Assembly: GCA_002397355.1 (NCBI GenBank)
Contig: DHAI01000016.1
Coordinates: 1 to 13,522, forward strand
DNA: 13,522 nt
Source: Ruminococcaceae bacterium UBA4958
GTDB lineage: Bacteria > Bacillota > Clostridia > Oscillospirales > Acutalibacteraceae
Direction of reading: 5' to 3'
In this document: positions 6,666 through 13,360 of the stretch, piece by piece
Layout of the letters: every line of letters starts with the position of its first letter
Numbering within the stretch: the stretch's first letter is position 1
The notes under the pieces: model-generated
Told to the model about the DNA's origin: nothing
The model's input: only the letters and a program-made list of their open reading frames with translations
Database searches by the model: none
Program-made: the position numbers and the translations under genes

Positions 6666-6687
6666 CTTGAGGAAAGGAGCAGATTTC

Positions 6688-7971
6688 GTGTCCGCGCCGC
6701 TGTATGAGGCCCTTCTCCGCCACCGTTCGCTCGGCCGCGCGCCGTTCCACACGCCCGGCCACCACGGCAATCCGGCCGCGCTGCCGCCGGATCTGCTTTC
6801 CCTCGATTATACGGAGCTGCCGGACACCGACAGCCTGTACGACGCTTCCGGCCCGATCCTTGCGGCGGAGCGCCTTGCCGCGCGCCTTTTCGGCGCGGCA
6901 CGCACCTGCCTTTCCGCGGGGGGCTGCACGCTCTGCATCCAGGCGATGCTGCGCCTTGCCGCGCCGGAGGGTGGGGAGGTGCTCTGCTCGCGCGTGATCC
7001 ACCGCTCGGCCGTGAACGCCATGGCCCTGCTGGGCCTTACCCCGGTGTGGGCGATGCCGGGGGACCTGCTTTCCGTACTTTCCGCCCACCCCGGCGTCCG
7101 TGCCGTTTACGTCACAAGCCCGAACTACTACGGCCAGCTTCTGGATCTTGCGCCGCTTGCCGCGGCGTGCAGGGCAAGTGGCGTGCCGCTCCTGGTGGAC
7201 AGCGCCCACGGCGCGCACCTGATGTTCACGGAGCCGAAGCTGCACCCGCTCGCGCTCGGCGCCGCCATGACGGCGGATTCGGCCCACAAGACGCTCGGCG
7301 TGCTCACGGGTGGCGCGTGGCTGAATATCGGAGACGCGCGGTACGTTCCGGACGCGAAGCGGGCGATGGCGCTTTTCGGCTCCACCAGCCCGTCCTACCC
7401 AGTGATGGCCTCGCTGGACTGCGCGCGCGAATGGCTGGAGGAGCACCCCCACTCATTCCGGCCGGTCCAGAAGCGTGTCGCACAGCTGCGCGCGCTTGCG
7501 CTTTCGCGTGGCATCGGCCTGCCGGACGGCCCCTGCGACCCGGCGCGCCTGACGCTGAACACCGCTTCCGCCGGCCTTTCCGGCACGCGGGCGGCGGAAA
7601 TTTTCCGCGCGGCGGGTGTGGAACCGGAATACGCCGACCGTGACTTTTTGGTGCTGATCGCCACGCCGTTCAACACGGAAGCGGACTATCGGCGCGCGGC
7701 CGCGGCGATTTTCCGGCTGCCCGTGGGGGAAGCATTGCCGCGCCATGCCGCCCTTCCGCCGCTTCCGCCCGTTGCGGAAAACCTGCGGGACGCCGTTTTC
7801 GCCGCGGCGGAGCGCGTCCCGCTTGCGCGCGCCGCCGGCCGTGTGGCGGCGGAAACCGCCTGTCCCTGCCCGCCGGGGGTGCCCGTGGTCATGCCGGGGG
7901 AGCGGATTACAAAAGAAGCGGTCGAGTTTCTGGGCGGGTATGGAATTTTACGGCTGAAAGTGTTAAAATAA
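6688..7971 (+). CDS. YaaO-like Orn/Lys/Arg decarboxylase-family PLP enzyme
   Basis: A 427-residue fold-type I PLP enzyme of the Orn/Lys/Arg decarboxylase group. Visible signatures are the N-terminal HTPGHHGN (21-28), GGCTLCIQA (78-86) of the phosphate-binding region, the ring-stacking H105 (IHRSAVNA), D171 with H174 (LLVDSAHGAH) for the pyridine nitrogen, and SAHKTLG with the Schiff-base lysine K201. The usual DEAHGAH reads DSAHGAH here. It is shorter than E. coli-type inducible decarboxylases (over 700), like Bacillus YaaO (about 480), and lacks the N-terminal wing domain. The substrate is not readable from sequence; arginine or lysine is usual. The GTG at 6688 is chosen because AAAGGAG lies 8 bases upstream; the TTG at 6667 would include that SD. 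First gene of the yaaO-rsmI block; no obvious promoter lies between the terminator and this start. Confidence 0.87.
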   Translation: MSAPLYEALLRHRSLGRAPFHTPGHHGNPAALPPDLLSLDYTELPDTDSLYDASGPILAAERLAARLFGAARTCLSAGGCTLCIQAMLRLAAPEGGEVLCSRVIHRSAVNAMALLGLTPVWAMPGDLLSVLSAHPGVRAVYVTSPNYYGQLLDLAPLAAACRASGVPLLVDSAHGAHLMFTEPKLHPLALGAAMTADSAHKTLGVLTGGAWLNIGDARYVPDAKRAMALFGSTSPSYPVMASLDCAREWLEEHPHSFRPVQKRVAQLRALALSRGIGLPDGPCDPARLTLNTASAGLSGTRAAEIFRAAGVEPEYADRDFLVLIATPFNTEADYRRAAAAIFRLPVGEALPRHAALPPLPPVAENLRDAVFAAAERVPLARAAGRVAAETACPCPPGVPVVMPGERITKEAVEFLGGYGILRLKVLK

Positions 7972-7988
7972 AATAGCGGGCTTATGGC

Positions 7989-8017
7989 CTGCATAGACTG
8001 TACGGAACCAGTATAAA
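7989..8017 (+). promoter_or_regulatory. Weak candidate promoter before yaaQ
   Basis: The 75-base gap between the decarboxylase and yaaQ has a TATAAA (8012-8017) with CTGCAT 17 bases upstream, a poor -35. It may give extra transcription of yaaQ-holB-ricT; co-transcription from upstream is equally possible. Confidence 0.28.
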
Positions 8018-8046
8018 ACATAGTAAAGAACGGGAGGGACCAGGGC

Positions 8047-8370
8047 ATGAAGCTTTTACTGGCAATTGTAAACAGCGACGACAGCGGGAACGTTTCCGCC
8101 GCTCTGACGAAGGACGGATTTTCCGTCACGAAACTGGCGACGACGGGTGGATTCCTGAAAGCCGGGAATACGACATTCCTGATCGGAACCGACGACGACC
8201 GAGTGGACCGCGCGATCGACGTGATCGCAAAGCAGAGCCGCCGGAGGACACAGCTCGTGCCGAACACGACCACGATGGACGTAGGCATGTATTCCGCCTA
8301 TCCCGTTGAAGTGACCGTGGGTGGTTCCACCGTATTCGTGCTCAACGTGGAGCGCTTCGAAAAGGTATGA
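8047..8370 (+). CDS. darA: YaaQ/DarA (PstA) PII-like cyclic-di-AMP receptor
   Basis: A 107-residue PII-like protein. It carries the family blocks LATTGGFLKAGNTTFLIG (31-48) and, near the end, YPVEVTVGGSTVFVLNVERF. These form the trimeric ferredoxin-like core and the loops that bind c-di-AMP in Bacillus DarA, Listeria PstA and Staphylococcus PstA. The length matches the family (about 109). It is a small cytoplasmic sensor whose downstream partner is still unknown in studied species. GGGAGG lies 9 bases before the ATG. The stop overlaps the holB start (ATGA). In Bacillus this gene also sits just before holB, although yaaR lies between them there; no yaaR is present here. Confidence 0.95.
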   Translation: MKLLLAIVNSDDSGNVSAALTKDGFSVTKLATTGGFLKAGNTTFLIGTDDDRVDRAIDVIAKQSRRRTQLVPNTTTMDVGMYSAYPVEVTVGGSTVFVLNVERFEKV

Positions 8371-9236
8371 GCCTGCGTTTCGACGGCCCGGAAGGCGGGG
8401 CGCGGGTGCAGGCCGCCCTGTCCCTCGCTTTTTCCGGCGGACGTGTTCCGCATGCCGTTTTGCTGGAAGGGGAGCCGGGCAGCGGAACCGAAAAGCTTGC
8501 CGCGGTTCTCGCCCGCGCCTGCGTCTGCCTTTCCGAAGGCGACCGTCCGTGCGGCGTCTGCGCCGGCTGCCGGAAGGCGCTGGCCGGTTCCCACCCGGAT
8601 ATTTTCACGCTGGACGGCGACAAGGATCCGCGCGCGTTCCCCGTGGACGAGATCCGGCGGATCCGCTCGGACGCCTTTGTGCGGCCGAACGAGGCGCCGC
8701 GGAAAGTTTTTGTCCTGCTGGGTGTGCAGAACATGCCGGAGATTTCGCAGAACGCCCTGCTCAAAATTCTGGAGGAGCCGCCGCGGAACGTCCTGTTCCT
8801 GCTTACCGCCACAAGCGCCGCCGCGTTGCTGCCGACCGTCCGCTCGCGCGTGCAGGTTTTTTCCGTGGCCGGCGGCGGGCTTCCGACGGACTGGGCGCTG
8901 GCCGAGAGTTTGGCGCGCGCCGTGTTCGCTTCCGGCGAGGCGGAGCTTCAGTTCGGCGCGGCCGCTTTGCCGGCGGACAGGGAGGCGTTCCGGAGCACGC
9001 TGCGGCAGCTTTCGCTGCTGTTCCGCGACGCGCTGGTCCGCCGCTCGGGCGGCGGCGGATGCCTGACCGGCAGGGAGAGTACGGTCGCCGCGCTGAGCGG
9101 CGGCCTGACGCGTCTCAGCCTCATCCGCATGGCGGAAGAAACGGAAAAGGCGCTTCGGGCGCTGGAACGAAATGCGAACGCCGCTTTGCTGGCGACGGCT
9201 TTCTGCGCGGGACTGCGCGGGGCGGCGGGCCGGTAG
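8367..9236 (+). CDS. holB: DNA polymerase III subunit delta' (clamp loader)
   Basis: A 289-residue AAA+ clamp-loader subunit that helps load the beta sliding clamp on DNA. The P-loop region reads GEPGSGTEK (35-43), where the Walker lysine is displaced. That fits delta', which is a stator rather than an ATPase in many bacteria. A zinc module follows (C54 or C52, then C62, C65, C68 in CGVCAGC). ALLKILEEPP and then RSRVQ are typical of the family; the sensor-type SRC/SRV arginine contacts the neighbouring subunit's ATP. The C-terminal collar is shorter and less conserved (family about 300-330). The start overlaps the yaaQ stop by 4 bases, so it is translationally coupled. A 312-codon open frame in +2, joined to ricT, is a high-GC shadow. 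Confidence 0.93.
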   Translation: MSLRFDGPEGGARVQAALSLAFSGGRVPHAVLLEGEPGSGTEKLAAVLARACVCLSEGDRPCGVCAGCRKALAGSHPDIFTLDGDKDPRAFPVDEIRRIRSDAFVRPNEAPRKVFVLLGVQNMPEISQNALLKILEEPPRNVLFLLTATSAAALLPTVRSRVQVFSVAGGGLPTDWALAESLARAVFASGEAELQFGAAALPADREAFRSTLRQLSLLFRDALVRRSGGGGCLTGRESTVAALSGGLTRLSLIRMAEETEKALRALERNANAALLATAFCAGLRGAAGR

Positions 9237-9256
9237 CGGCAGGTCTGGAGGAGAAT

Positions 9257-10135
9257 ATGGCAGAAGTGATCGGCGTTCGGTTTAAGAACGCCGGAAAAGT
9301 TTATTATTTCGACCCGGACGGCAACAAGCTGGAAAAGGGCGATCATGTGATCGTGGAAACGGCCCGCGGCGTCGAGTGCGGCGAGGTCGCGATGGGGAAC
9401 CGCGCCATCGACGACGAGAAGATCGTCCAGCCGCTGCGCAAGCTGATGCGCGTCGCCACGGACCCCGACATGAAGCATGTGGCGGACAATCGCCGCAGGG
9501 AGAAGAGCGCCTTTGACATCTGCTTGAAGAAGATCGCCGCGCATAAGCTGAAAATGAAGCTCGTGGACGTCGAGTATACGTTCGACAACTCCAAGATCCT
9601 CTTTTACTTTACGGCGGACGGCCGGGTCGATTTCCGCGAACTGGTGAAGGACCTTGCGTCCGTGTTCCGCACGCGCATCGAGCTGCGCCAGATCGGCGTG
9701 CGCGACGAAGCGAAGATGCTCGGCGGCATCGGCGTCTGCGGCAGGCCCTTTTGCTGCTGCACGTTCCTCGGCGGCTTCCAGCCGGTTTCCATCAAAATGG
9801 CGAAGGAACAGGGGCTTTCCCTGAATCCCGTCAAGATTTCCGGCATCTGCGGCAGGCTGATGTGCTGCCTGAAATACGAGCAGGAGGCTTACGCCGATCT
9901 GCTTCGTTTCGTGCCGGCGGTCAATTCCGTCGTCATGACGCCGCAGGGTAAAGGCGTGGTGGCGGACCGCAACCTGCTGTCCGAAAAGGTGACTGTCCGC
10001 CTGGATGCGGCGCCGGACGGTCCGGCGCGCGCCTTTCCCGCCGGGGATGTCAAGGTGCTGCGTGGTCCCCGCGGCTGCGCCGCGAAACCGGAGCAGCAGG
10101 AACAGAGCCCGAAGGGAAAACCGGAGGAAGGGTGA
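9257..10135 (+). CDS. ricT: RicT/YaaT (PSP1-domain) regulatory iron-sulfur protein
   Basis: A 292-residue PSP1 C-terminal domain protein. The core (about 55-215) ends in the cysteine-rich signature GVCGRPFCCCTF (159-170) and GICGRLMCCLKY (196-207), with Cys at 161, 166-168, 198, 203 and 204. In Bacillus, RicT joins RicA (YmcA) and RicF (YlbF) in a complex that carries two [4Fe-4S] clusters and stimulates RNase Y maturation of mRNAs as well as sporulation, competence and biofilm. Those partners are not in this window. The C-terminal tail (about 270-292) is polar and variable. The ATG has GGAGGA 4 bases upstream, 20 bases after the holB stop. The open frame extends far upstream through holB but this is the start supported by RBS and family length (about 275-300). 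Confidence 0.93.
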   Translation: MAEVIGVRFKNAGKVYYFDPDGNKLEKGDHVIVETARGVECGEVAMGNRAIDDEKIVQPLRKLMRVATDPDMKHVADNRRREKSAFDICLKKIAAHKLKMKLVDVEYTFDNSKILFYFTADGRVDFRELVKDLASVFRTRIELRQIGVRDEAKMLGGIGVCGRPFCCCTFLGGFQPVSIKMAKEQGLSLNPVKISGICGRLMCCLKYEQEAYADLLRFVPAVNSVVMTPQGKGVVADRNLLSEKVTVRLDAAPDGPARAFPAGDVKVLRGPRGCAAKPEQQEQSPKGKPEEG

Positions 10136-10143
10136 AATTTTTC

Positions 10144-10171
10144 TTGCATTTTCGCCGCTTTATGATAGAAT
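10144..10171 (+). promoter_or_regulatory. Promoter for the ferredoxin gene
   Basis: TTGCAT (10144-10149), a 16-base spacer and TAGAAT (10166-10171); TATGAT overlaps at 10161-10166. The AT-rich stretch is distinctive between GC-rich genes. It begins 8 bases after the ricT stop and gives a leader of about 25 bases, so the ferredoxin can be expressed apart from ricT. Confidence 0.6.
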
Positions 10172-10204
10172 AAGGTGGATTAAACAAGATGGAGGTGTCA
10201 CTTT

Positions 10205-10375
10205 ATGGCATATGTGATTGGCGACGAATGTATTTCCTGCGGTTCCTGCGAAGGCGAATGCCCGGTCGGCGCGATTCATGAAGGCGACGGTAAATATGAA
10301 ATCGATCCGGAAAAATGCACCGAATGCGGGACCTGCGCGGGTGTTTGCCCCGTAGGCGCACCGAAACAGGCCTGA
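10205..10375 (+). CDS. 2x[4Fe-4S] clostridial-type ferredoxin
   Basis: A 56-residue soluble electron carrier with two complete CxxCxxCxxxCP motifs: C9, C12, C15, C19 with P20, and C38, C41, C44, C48 with P49. Each cluster takes three cysteines from one motif and the fourth from the other, giving a low-potential two-electron carrier as in Clostridium pasteurianum ferredoxin (about 55 residues). GGAGGTG lies 7 bases before the ATG. It has its own promoter and a possible weak terminator, so it is likely highly and separately expressed. Bacillus has yabA at the equivalent place. Partner enzymes (pyruvate-ferredoxin oxidoreductase, hydrogenase) are not in the window. It is too short for many gene callers but clearly real. 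Confidence 0.95.
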   Translation: MAYVIGDECISCGSCEGECPVGAIHEGDGKYEIDPEKCTECGTCAGVCPVGAPKQA

Positions 10376-10396
10376 TCTCCATAATAAGGGACAATT

Positions 10397-10427
10397 GGGG
10401 GCGGAGCGCGGATGCGCCCCGCTTCTT
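10397..10427 (+). terminator. Weak candidate terminator after the ferredoxin gene
   Basis: GGGGCG (10398-10403) can pair with CGCCCC (10415-10420), with an inner GCGC-GGAT-GCGC alternative, followed by the T-rich GCTTCTTCTTT. There is no clean U run, so it could equally be a pause or processing hairpin. It lies about 22 bases after the ferredoxin stop. Confidence 0.33.
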
Positions 10428-10458
10428 CTTTGCCCATGGATTTCCGGGAGGCGTTTCG

Positions 10459-11214
10459 ATGGAACGGACTTTTCTTTTGCCCGGGGAGCACCTGGAGCAT
10501 CTCTCCAGCCGGGTTTCCGTCGCCGTCGGCAACGGATATGCGTTCAGCACGGACACCGTGCTGCTTGCGTGGTATTCGCTGCCGAAGCGGGGGGAGCGCT
10601 GCGCCGACCTCGGCACCGGCTGCGGGTTTATCCCGCTTTTCTGGTGTGCGCGCTCCGCGCCGTCGGCCGTCTGGGCGGTGGAGGTCCAGCCGGAGGCCTG
10701 CGACATGGCGCGGCGTTCCGTCCGGGAGAACGGCCTCGAAGGGACTGTTCGCGTGGCGGAGTGCGACGTGCGCGGCCTTTCGGCGGCGGGCTGCGTGCCG
10801 CGCGGGCTCGACGTGGTCGCCTGCAATCCGCCGTATACGGCGGCTGGCGCCGGGGTGCCGAGCGCCGCGCGCAGGGACCGCATTGCCCGGCACGAGACGC
10901 TCTGCGCATTTTTCGATTTCGCCGCCGCCGCGGCCGGCCTGCTGCGGTGGGGCGGAAGGTTTTGCTGCTGCCTGCGCCCGGAGCGCCTCTGCGGTACGGT
11001 CACGGACCTGCGCCGCGCGGGACTGGAGCCGAAACGGCTCCGGCTGGTGCAGCAGCGGAAGGATGCCGCCCCGTTTCTGCTCCTGCTTCAGGCGAGCCGG
11101 GGCGGGAAGCCGGGGCTGAGGGTGGAGCCGGTGCTCCTGCTGGAAGATGACGCCGGCGGTGTTTCGGAAGAAATGCTCCGCGTTTACGGGGATTACAAGG
11201 AGGGAAGGGCATGA
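10459..11214 (+). CDS. YabB/TrmN6-like SAM-dependent methyltransferase
   Basis: A 251-residue Rossmann methyltransferase. The SAM-binding motif is DLGTGCGFIPL (50-60), with an acidic residue at E75 (AVEVQPEA) for the ribose. NPPY (123-126, in ACNPPYTA) marks enzymes that methylate exocyclic amino groups. The opening GYAFSTDTVLLAWY (26-39) is typical of the TrmN6/YfiC group, which makes m6A37 in tRNA(Val) in E. coli; Bacillus YabB is the corresponding neighbour of rsmI. The ATG at 10459 has GGGAGG 7 bases upstream; a longer frame from 10315 overlaps the ferredoxin gene and is rejected. The stop overlaps the rsmI start (ATGA). In Bacillus a GIY-YIG gene (yazA) lies between yabB and rsmI; it is absent here. 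The exact tRNA target is inferred. Confidence 0.87.
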   Translation: MERTFLLPGEHLEHLSSRVSVAVGNGYAFSTDTVLLAWYSLPKRGERCADLGTGCGFIPLFWCARSAPSAVWAVEVQPEACDMARRSVRENGLEGTVRVAECDVRGLSAAGCVPRGLDVVACNPPYTAAGAGVPSAARRDRIARHETLCAFFDFAAAAAGLLRWGGRFCCCLRPERLCGTVTDLRRAGLEPKRLRLVQQRKDAAPFLLLLQASRGGKPGLRVEPVLLLEDDAGGVSEEMLRVYGDYKEGRA

Positions 11215-12044
11215 GCGGTAAGCTCGTTGTGGTCGGCACGCCGATCGGCAATCTTGAGGATTTCTCGCCGCGGGCGGCCCGCGCTCTCGCCGAAGCGGAT
11301 TTCATCGCCGCCGAGGATACGCGCGTGACCAGGAAGCTGCTGAGCCGTTTCAACATCAGGCGTCCGCTGGTCTGCTATTTCGACCACAATAAATACCGGC
11401 GGGGCGAGGCGATCTGCGAGCGGATGGAGAACGGCGAGACCTGCGCGCTCGTTTCCGACGCCGGCATGCCCGCGATTTCGGACCCGGGCGAACTGCTTGT
11501 CGCGCAGTGCGCCGAGCGCGGCATCCCGGTCTGCGTCGTTCCGGGGCCGAGCGCCGTCGTCTCCGCGCTGGCCGTTTCGGGGCTCCCGACGGGCCGCTTT
11601 ACGTTCGAGGGCTTTCTCAGCGTCAATAAAAAAAACCGCCGCGAGCATCTCGACGGGCTCAAAACGGAGCGGCGCACCATGGTGTTCTATGAAGCGCCGC
11701 ACAAGCTGGCGGCCACGCTGGCGGATCTGCTCGCCGCGCTGGGCGACCGCCGGGTCGCCGTCGTCCGGGAGCTGACAAAGATCCACGAGGAGGTGGTCCG
11801 CACCACGCTTGCCGAAGCCGCTGCGCGCTACGCCGACGGGAGCGCGCGGGGGGAATTCGTGCTCGTGGTGGAAGGGGCGCCGTATCGCGCCGCACCGCAG
11901 GCGCCGGAGGAGACGGCGGAGACGGTCGCGCGGAACTATATCGCGCAAGGGTTTTCCGCTTCGGAAGCGGCAAAAAAGGCCGCCGCGGAAACGGGCCGCA
12001 GAAAGAACGAAATTTACCGCGCGCTGAGCCGGAAGAAAGGCTGA
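11211..12044 (+). CDS. rsmI: 16S rRNA (cytidine1402-2'-O)-methyltransferase RsmI
   Basis: A 277-residue SAM-dependent enzyme of the tetrapyrrole-methylase fold. It 2'-O-methylates C1402 in the decoding centre of 16S rRNA, acting with RsmH. All family blocks are present: VGTPIGNLEDFS (8-19), AAEDTRVTRKLL (33-44), LVSDAGMPAISDPG (80-93), VPGPSAVVSAL (110-120) and FEGFL. The C-terminal helical extension (about 240-277) ends in a Lys/Arg-rich tail (SEAAKKAAAETGRRKNEIY), normal for the family and suited to RNA binding. AGGAGG lies 7 bases before the ATG, which overlaps the end of the trmN6-like gene by 4 bases. The length fits the family (about 280). Confidence 0.96.
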   Translation: MSGKLVVVGTPIGNLEDFSPRAARALAEADFIAAEDTRVTRKLLSRFNIRRPLVCYFDHNKYRRGEAICERMENGETCALVSDAGMPAISDPGELLVAQCAERGIPVCVVPGPSAVVSALAVSGLPTGRFTFEGFLSVNKKNRREHLDGLKTERRTMVFYEAPHKLAATLADLLAALGDRRVAVVRELTKIHEEVVRTTLAEAAARYADGSARGEFVLVVEGAPYRAAPQAPEETAETVARNYIAQGFSASEAAKKAAAETGRRKNEIYRALSRKKG

Positions 12045-12089
12045 AAATCCGCGGGAAGGCCGAAAGGCGGCCGCGAGAGGTGGAATAAA

Positions 12090-13274
12090 ATGAATTATGA
12101 TTTCGAAACTGCGGTGGACCGCAGCGGGATGAGCGCCGCGAAATGGATCGGCATGAAGGGGCGGAACCCGCGGGTGCCGCAGGGCATCGTGCCTTTTTCC
12201 GTCGCGGACATGGACCTCAAAAATCCCCCGGAGGTTGCGGAGGGACTGAAAGATTTCCTGGACGATGCGGTCCTCGGATATACGGAGCCGTATGACGGCT
12301 ACTTCGGCGCCGTATGCGGCTGGATGAAGTCCCGCCACGGGTGGGACGCCTCGAGGGAGTGGATTGTCCTCACGCCGGGCGTCGTGACGGCGCTGTACCA
12401 TGCCGTGCGCGCGTTTACGAAACCGGGCGACGGCGTTATCCTCATGACGCCCGTGTACGGCCCGTTTTACGGCGCGATCCGCCAAAACGGCAGAAAGATC
12501 GTGGAAATCCCGCTGCGGGACTGCGGCGGAAGATATGAGATCGACTTCGACAGCCTGGAGCGGAAAGCGGCCGATCCGGCCAACACGATGCTCCTTTTCT
12601 GCAGCCCGCACAATCCGGTGGGACGTGTCTGGACGCGCGGCGAGCTGGAAAAGGTCGCGGAGATCTGTCTGCGCAACCATGTCCTCGTCGTCTCCGACGA
12701 GATCCATTCCGACCTGATCCTGCCCGGCCATGCGCACACGGTATTCGCCGGAGTTTCCGACGAAGCGGCGGACCGGTGCGTCGTCTGCACCGCGCCCAGT
12801 AAGACGTTCAATCTCGCGGGGATGCAGGCGTCCAATATCTTTGTTCCGAACGGCGGGCTGCGCGCCAGGCTGAAAGCGGAGCTTTCCAGAAGCGGCATCG
12901 GCGAGCTGAACATCCTGGGCTATAAAGCGTGTGAAATCGCCTACGAGAAGTGCGGCGGCTGGCTGGACAGGCTGCTCGCGCTCGTCGACGGAAACCGGGC
13001 CTTTACGGAACGCTTCCTCGCGGAGCGGATTCCCGGGATCTGTCCCTGCCGGATGGAGGGCACTTACCTGCAGTGGTGGGACTGCCGAGGGCTCGGTATG
13101 GACGAGCAGGAGCTCGAACGCTTTCTGACGCGGGAGGCGCTTTTCTTTGCCGTCCCCGGGACTGCGTTCGGACAGGCCGGCGCCGGCTTCGAGCGCGTGA
13201 ACCTCGCGTGCCCGCGTGCGACGCTCGCCGACGCGCTGCGCCGCCTGGAAGCGGCGTTCCGCGCGCGGAAATAG
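12090..13274 (+). CDS. MalY/PatB-type C-S lyase / class I-II aminotransferase
   Basis: A 394-residue fold-type I PLP enzyme. VPFSVADMDLKNPPEV (34-49) is the diagnostic MalY/PatB opening. Other marks are CSPHNPVGR (171-179), SDEIHSDL (202-209, with D203 for the pyridine nitrogen), the PLP lysine K238 in APSKTFNLAG, and the substrate carboxylate-binding arginine near the end in RVNLACPRATL. Members cleave cystathionine or cysteine S-conjugates to pyruvate, ammonia and a thiol, so a role in methionine/cysteine metabolism is likely; some members act as aminotransferases instead. It follows rsmI after 45 bases with a GAGAGGTGG-type RBS and no terminator between, so it is probably read from the same transcript, although its function is unrelated to the translation genes. 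The length is usual (about 390). Confidence 0.92.
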   Translation: MNYDFETAVDRSGMSAAKWIGMKGRNPRVPQGIVPFSVADMDLKNPPEVAEGLKDFLDDAVLGYTEPYDGYFGAVCGWMKSRHGWDASREWIVLTPGVVTALYHAVRAFTKPGDGVILMTPVYGPFYGAIRQNGRKIVEIPLRDCGGRYEIDFDSLERKAADPANTMLLFCSPHNPVGRVWTRGELEKVAEICLRNHVLVVSDEIHSDLILPGHAHTVFAGVSDEAADRCVVCTAPSKTFNLAGMQASNIFVPNGGLRARLKAELSRSGIGELNILGYKACEIAYEKCGGWLDRLLALVDGNRAFTERFLAERIPGICPCRMEGTYLQWWDCRGLGMDEQELERFLTREALFFAVPGTAFGQAGAGFERVNLACPRATLADALRRLEAAFRARK

Positions 13275-13298
13275 CTCCGCTGCGGGTTCTGCCGGTAT

Positions 13299-13338
13299 AA
13301 AAAAAGAAACCCGCCTGAAAAAAGCTCTTTCAGGCGGG
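13299..13338 (-). terminator. Intrinsic terminator of the minus-strand gene at the right edge
   Basis: An 11-bp perfect stem CCCGCCTGAAA (13310-13320) with TTTCAGGCGGG (13328-13338) and a 7-base loop. On the minus strand it is followed by TTTCTTTTTTTAT. It begins 22 bases after the stop of the edge gene. On the plus strand the stem lacks a direct U run, so how the malY transcript ends is less clear. Confidence 0.82.
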
Positions 13339-13360
13339 CGTCCCGGCCTTGCTGCGGGTT

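Noticed and set aside
6667..6687. TTG at 6667 as the start of the yaaO-like gene
   Set aside because: It would place the SD inside the coding sequence and begin translation in the terminator's T tract. The GTG at 6688 has AAAGGAG at 8 bases.
8321..9256. 312-codon upstream extension of ricT in frame +2 over holB
   Set aside because: holB in the other frame has clear family motifs. The extension is Arg/Gly/Ala-rich, and ricT has its own RBS and ATG at 9257 that give the normal family length.
10315..10458. 48-codon N-terminal extension of the TrmN6-like protein
   Set aside because: It overlaps the end of the ferredoxin gene in another frame and a hairpin. The ATG at 10459 has a good RBS and gives the family length.
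11193..12737. Long minus-strand open frame (514 codons) opposite rsmI and the MalY-like gene
   Set aside because: It spans two well-supported genes on the other strand, has Arg/Ala/Asp-biased composition and no recognisable domain; a GC-bias artefact.
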